The notes under the pieces were generated by a model. It was not told the DNA's origin and did no database searches. It saw only the letters and a program-made list of their open reading frames with translations. Both the position numbers and the translations under genes were made by a program. Positions 38,714-64,000 of a stretch of 64,000 bases of DNA are shown one piece after another. Source of the DNA: Amia ocellicauda (taxonomy: Eukaryota > Chordata > Actinopteri > Amiiformes > Amiidae); NCBI RefSeq assembly GCF_036373705.1, contig NC_089866.1, positions 8,442,001-8,506,000 on the forward strand. The letters are read 5' to 3'. Every line of letters begins with the position of its first letter. The stretch's first letter is position 1.

Positions 38714-40498
38714 TTTATTGTGAATCACAGAGAGATGTAAATATTTGGTTAATCTTGAGAAAGTCTTCGGTTTTTAAAAAGAAATAAAAGTGAAAAAGCC
38801 TGAGGGACACTGGCGATTAAGTGGGAAGACTTGACCAAATGCAGTGGAACATTGCTTCCTGTATGTAGTTTAACTGCATTTCATACAGATGCAATAGAGA
38901 AGAACAGCCTAGGGACCCAGACTAAAGCCTATAGAGCTGTGAGAAACAACCAAACAAAAAACATTTTAGCTACAAGTTCATACAGATGATTTTCAAATGA
39001 ACATACATAAGTATACACCCACTCCACAAATGATAAAAAAAAAAATGTTTAAAAGAAATGGGAAAAAGACATTTTAAAACCGGTTGATTTATTTGTGCAT
39101 CAAACAAAACTGAATAAAATCTTTAAGAAACAACAATTTGCACCGTCACCAAAACATCACTTTATTTATGTTTTTTTTCTCCCACAAATAATGTAAAATT
39201 TGAAGGGCACTAGATTAGTAAAAACTCAAGCTAAAGGGGATTAATGTGTAACATGAATGGCACATCTTTTCACCGGCAAGAAAAAAAAAAAAAAAAACGG
39301 ATTATGTCCAGTATTTTAAACGGGCTTTCAAAAAAAAACAAAAAAAGGGAAAATCTGGGAGAAAAACAAGTGTCTACAATACACAAGAGAGACGCAAATC
39401 AAGGAAAAGTAGTAGAAATCATGAACTTGTCTCTGCACTTTATGATTATTATTTTTTTAAGTCTGAAAGCGTCTTGACAAAATCTTCACTGTCGTCTGAA
39501 AACATATGCCTTCCTTTCTTTCATCCATAAACCAAATTGGAAAACATCTTCTCTAAACAGACAGCAGGTTTCAGGAATAGAAGCACATTATACAGAGTGC
39601 CTGAAACATTCAAATGCAGATGACCGTGATTTGCTCTTTTCAATACCTTTTCTGCTTTAGCAAATGTTTACTTCTAAGTTGAATAAGATGTGAAATAACC
39701 CTTTGTGAGGATAAATGTCATGTCTATTTAGAGTGGTGTTTAAAACAAGGGTTTCTTCGTTTGCAATAAAATGTTTGAAAAGAAAAGAAAAAAATCTTCC
39801 GATGACCGTTTCTGACCGTCCCCCGTGGTCTGCTTTTAACCGACAGGCTGTGAATAGAGTCCACTGAGCCTCCCTTTCTCCTTGTACTCAGTCCTCTCTA
39901 CCTGTCAGTAAATCAGCTTTGTTGCTGGACCATCACAAGGACAAGAAAAAAAAAAAAAAAAAAAATTAAAAAAAAAAGCTCTTAAGATAAGTTTTCCATT
40001 TCTCCCCTCTCCGTTGAAATGTTTCCCAGAAGCGTGCACAAGGTCCGGTGGGTTCAGGTACCCATCTCTGCATGAAGGGTGGGAGGAAAATTACCCAGGG
40101 TGTCACGCAATCCTGTCTCCCATAAAGTCCCCTCAGTGAAACCTTTTCTGCATGTTCTTGGGAGTTCAGGAGGAGAGGTGATTTTATTGGTTTTATTTTG
40201 GATTGGTTTTATTACGGGGAGGGGAGATAGTTCAGGCGGGCTGCCTATCATTCCCCCCCCTCCCATCCCTGTCACCCCCCCCCCAACACACACCCTAAGG
40301 AGAAGGGTGCAGACCCATTCGTTGTGTAAGCTGGATCGCCGGGTGCAGCTGTGCTACGGGGATCCGGTGTGGGCCCCAGGGAGGATCGCTAGCCCCCCCA
40401 TCCCCCCCACGGTGCTCTGCGGCTCGTTCGCCCCAGACCCAGTGGATTCTGCTGGATTTCTGCCCTTGCTGGACCAGAGAGATCTGTCGACTTCTCGT
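38714..40498 (-). other. smg1: smg1 3' untranslated region (end uncertain)
   Basis: Sequence following the smg1 stop codon on the minus strand. Candidate AATAAA signals lie at 39,161-39,166, 39,088-39,093 and 38,714-38,719, and I cannot say which is used. It contains A/T runs (39,276-39,296 and 39,946-39,977) and C-rich tracts near 40,250. A 180-codon plus-strand frame overlapping it and the last exon (40,079-40,621) is judged spurious. Confidence 0.55.
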
Positions 40499-63539
<23,041 letters not shown>

Positions 63540-64000
63540 CTGCCAAGAACAGGAGAGACTGCCATTAGGACTGCCATTCCCCGGAAACAAACCCTGCATC
63601 AGCAACGTGCCATGGCAGAAACACATTCAAAGAAATGGCACAATGGTGGGGGGAAAAACTGTAGCCCACAGGTACCAGGACTGATACTAATGCCTTCCCT
63701 CTTTCTGTAATTGGTAAAGGTGAATGTAAGAACACACCAAAAAAAAAAAAATTAAAAGAGGTTCTCTCTTCCGTCTTTCCTTTTTAAGATTCATGAAATA
63801 CAAAATAAGCAAACAATAGTCGTTATTTATGATTACAATTTCTATTTGTTATGTTTTATTATCATGTACAACCTGCAGTTAATTTTCATGTGGTAAAATC
63901 ACATTGCTCTTCAACTCAGCAGCCTGGCACAAAACACACACACACCTCCTTCGAGATGTGCATCAGTTTAGAGACTGCAGGCCTGGACTACAACAAGGGT
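63540..64000. other. smg1: smg1 intron upstream of the first visible exon
   Basis: The exon at 63,387-63,539 begins with a clear acceptor (minus-strand CTTGGCAG). The bases above it are intronic up to the window edge. I looked for the preceding N-terminal exon and found none that keeps frame. Confidence 0.7.

Noticed and set aside
63947-63974. Possible additional smg1 exon on the minus strand
   Set aside because: It is flanked by CTGCAG and GTGTGTGTG, but in the frame required to join the exon at 63,387-63,539 it contains a TAA stop, and its translation does not resemble the SMG1 N-terminus.

Overview
This window is vertebrate nuclear DNA, most likely from a ray-finned fish. The protein-coding parts are split by GT-AG introns. 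The identified proteins are vertebrate-type RPS15A (130 aa), ARL6IP1 (203 aa) and SMG1. There is also an intact Tc1/mariner transposon, many simple repeats and long non-coding stretches. The species cannot be named from the sequence alone. The order RPS15A - ARL6IP1 - SMG1, all on the minus strand, is the order I know from human chromosome 16p12, so this is an old conserved neighbourhood.

Layout. 1-22,600 is a roughly 22 kb gene-poor stretch in which I find no host protein gene. It holds simple repeats, TAATTA-rich segments that look like conserved regulatory DNA (including two diverged copies of one element near 8.6 kb and 14.7 kb), a perfect 40-bp palindrome at 17.8 kb, and a complete Tc1/mariner element at 18,352-19,576 with an open 346-aa DD36E transposase and matching terminal repeats. 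22,612-26,005 is rps15a (minus), with a 5'TOP-type non-coding first exon. 26,006-27,123 is a divergent promoter region with a CRE, a TCTCGCGAGG motif and an RFX X-box-like site. 27,124-28,991 is a plus-strand four-exon gene that I do not recognise (239 aa predicted). 29,095-37,186 is arl6ip1 (minus), six exons, with a two-site ZNF143-like promoter. About 38,700-63,539 is smg1 (minus): 60 coding exons joining into one 3,573-codon frame from about human residue 86 to the stop. The first exons lie beyond the right edge.

Functions. RPS15A is a 40S ribosomal protein. ARL6IP1 is an ER membrane-shaping protein. SMG1 is the UPF1 kinase of nonsense-mediated mRNA decay. They sit together by ancestral synteny rather than in an operon. 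Exon borders were set by reading splice signals and keeping the reading frame. Summed lengths are in frame for every gene: 393, 612 and 720 nt, and 10,724 nt for the smg1 part. Domain boundaries and human residue numbers are from memory and approximate.
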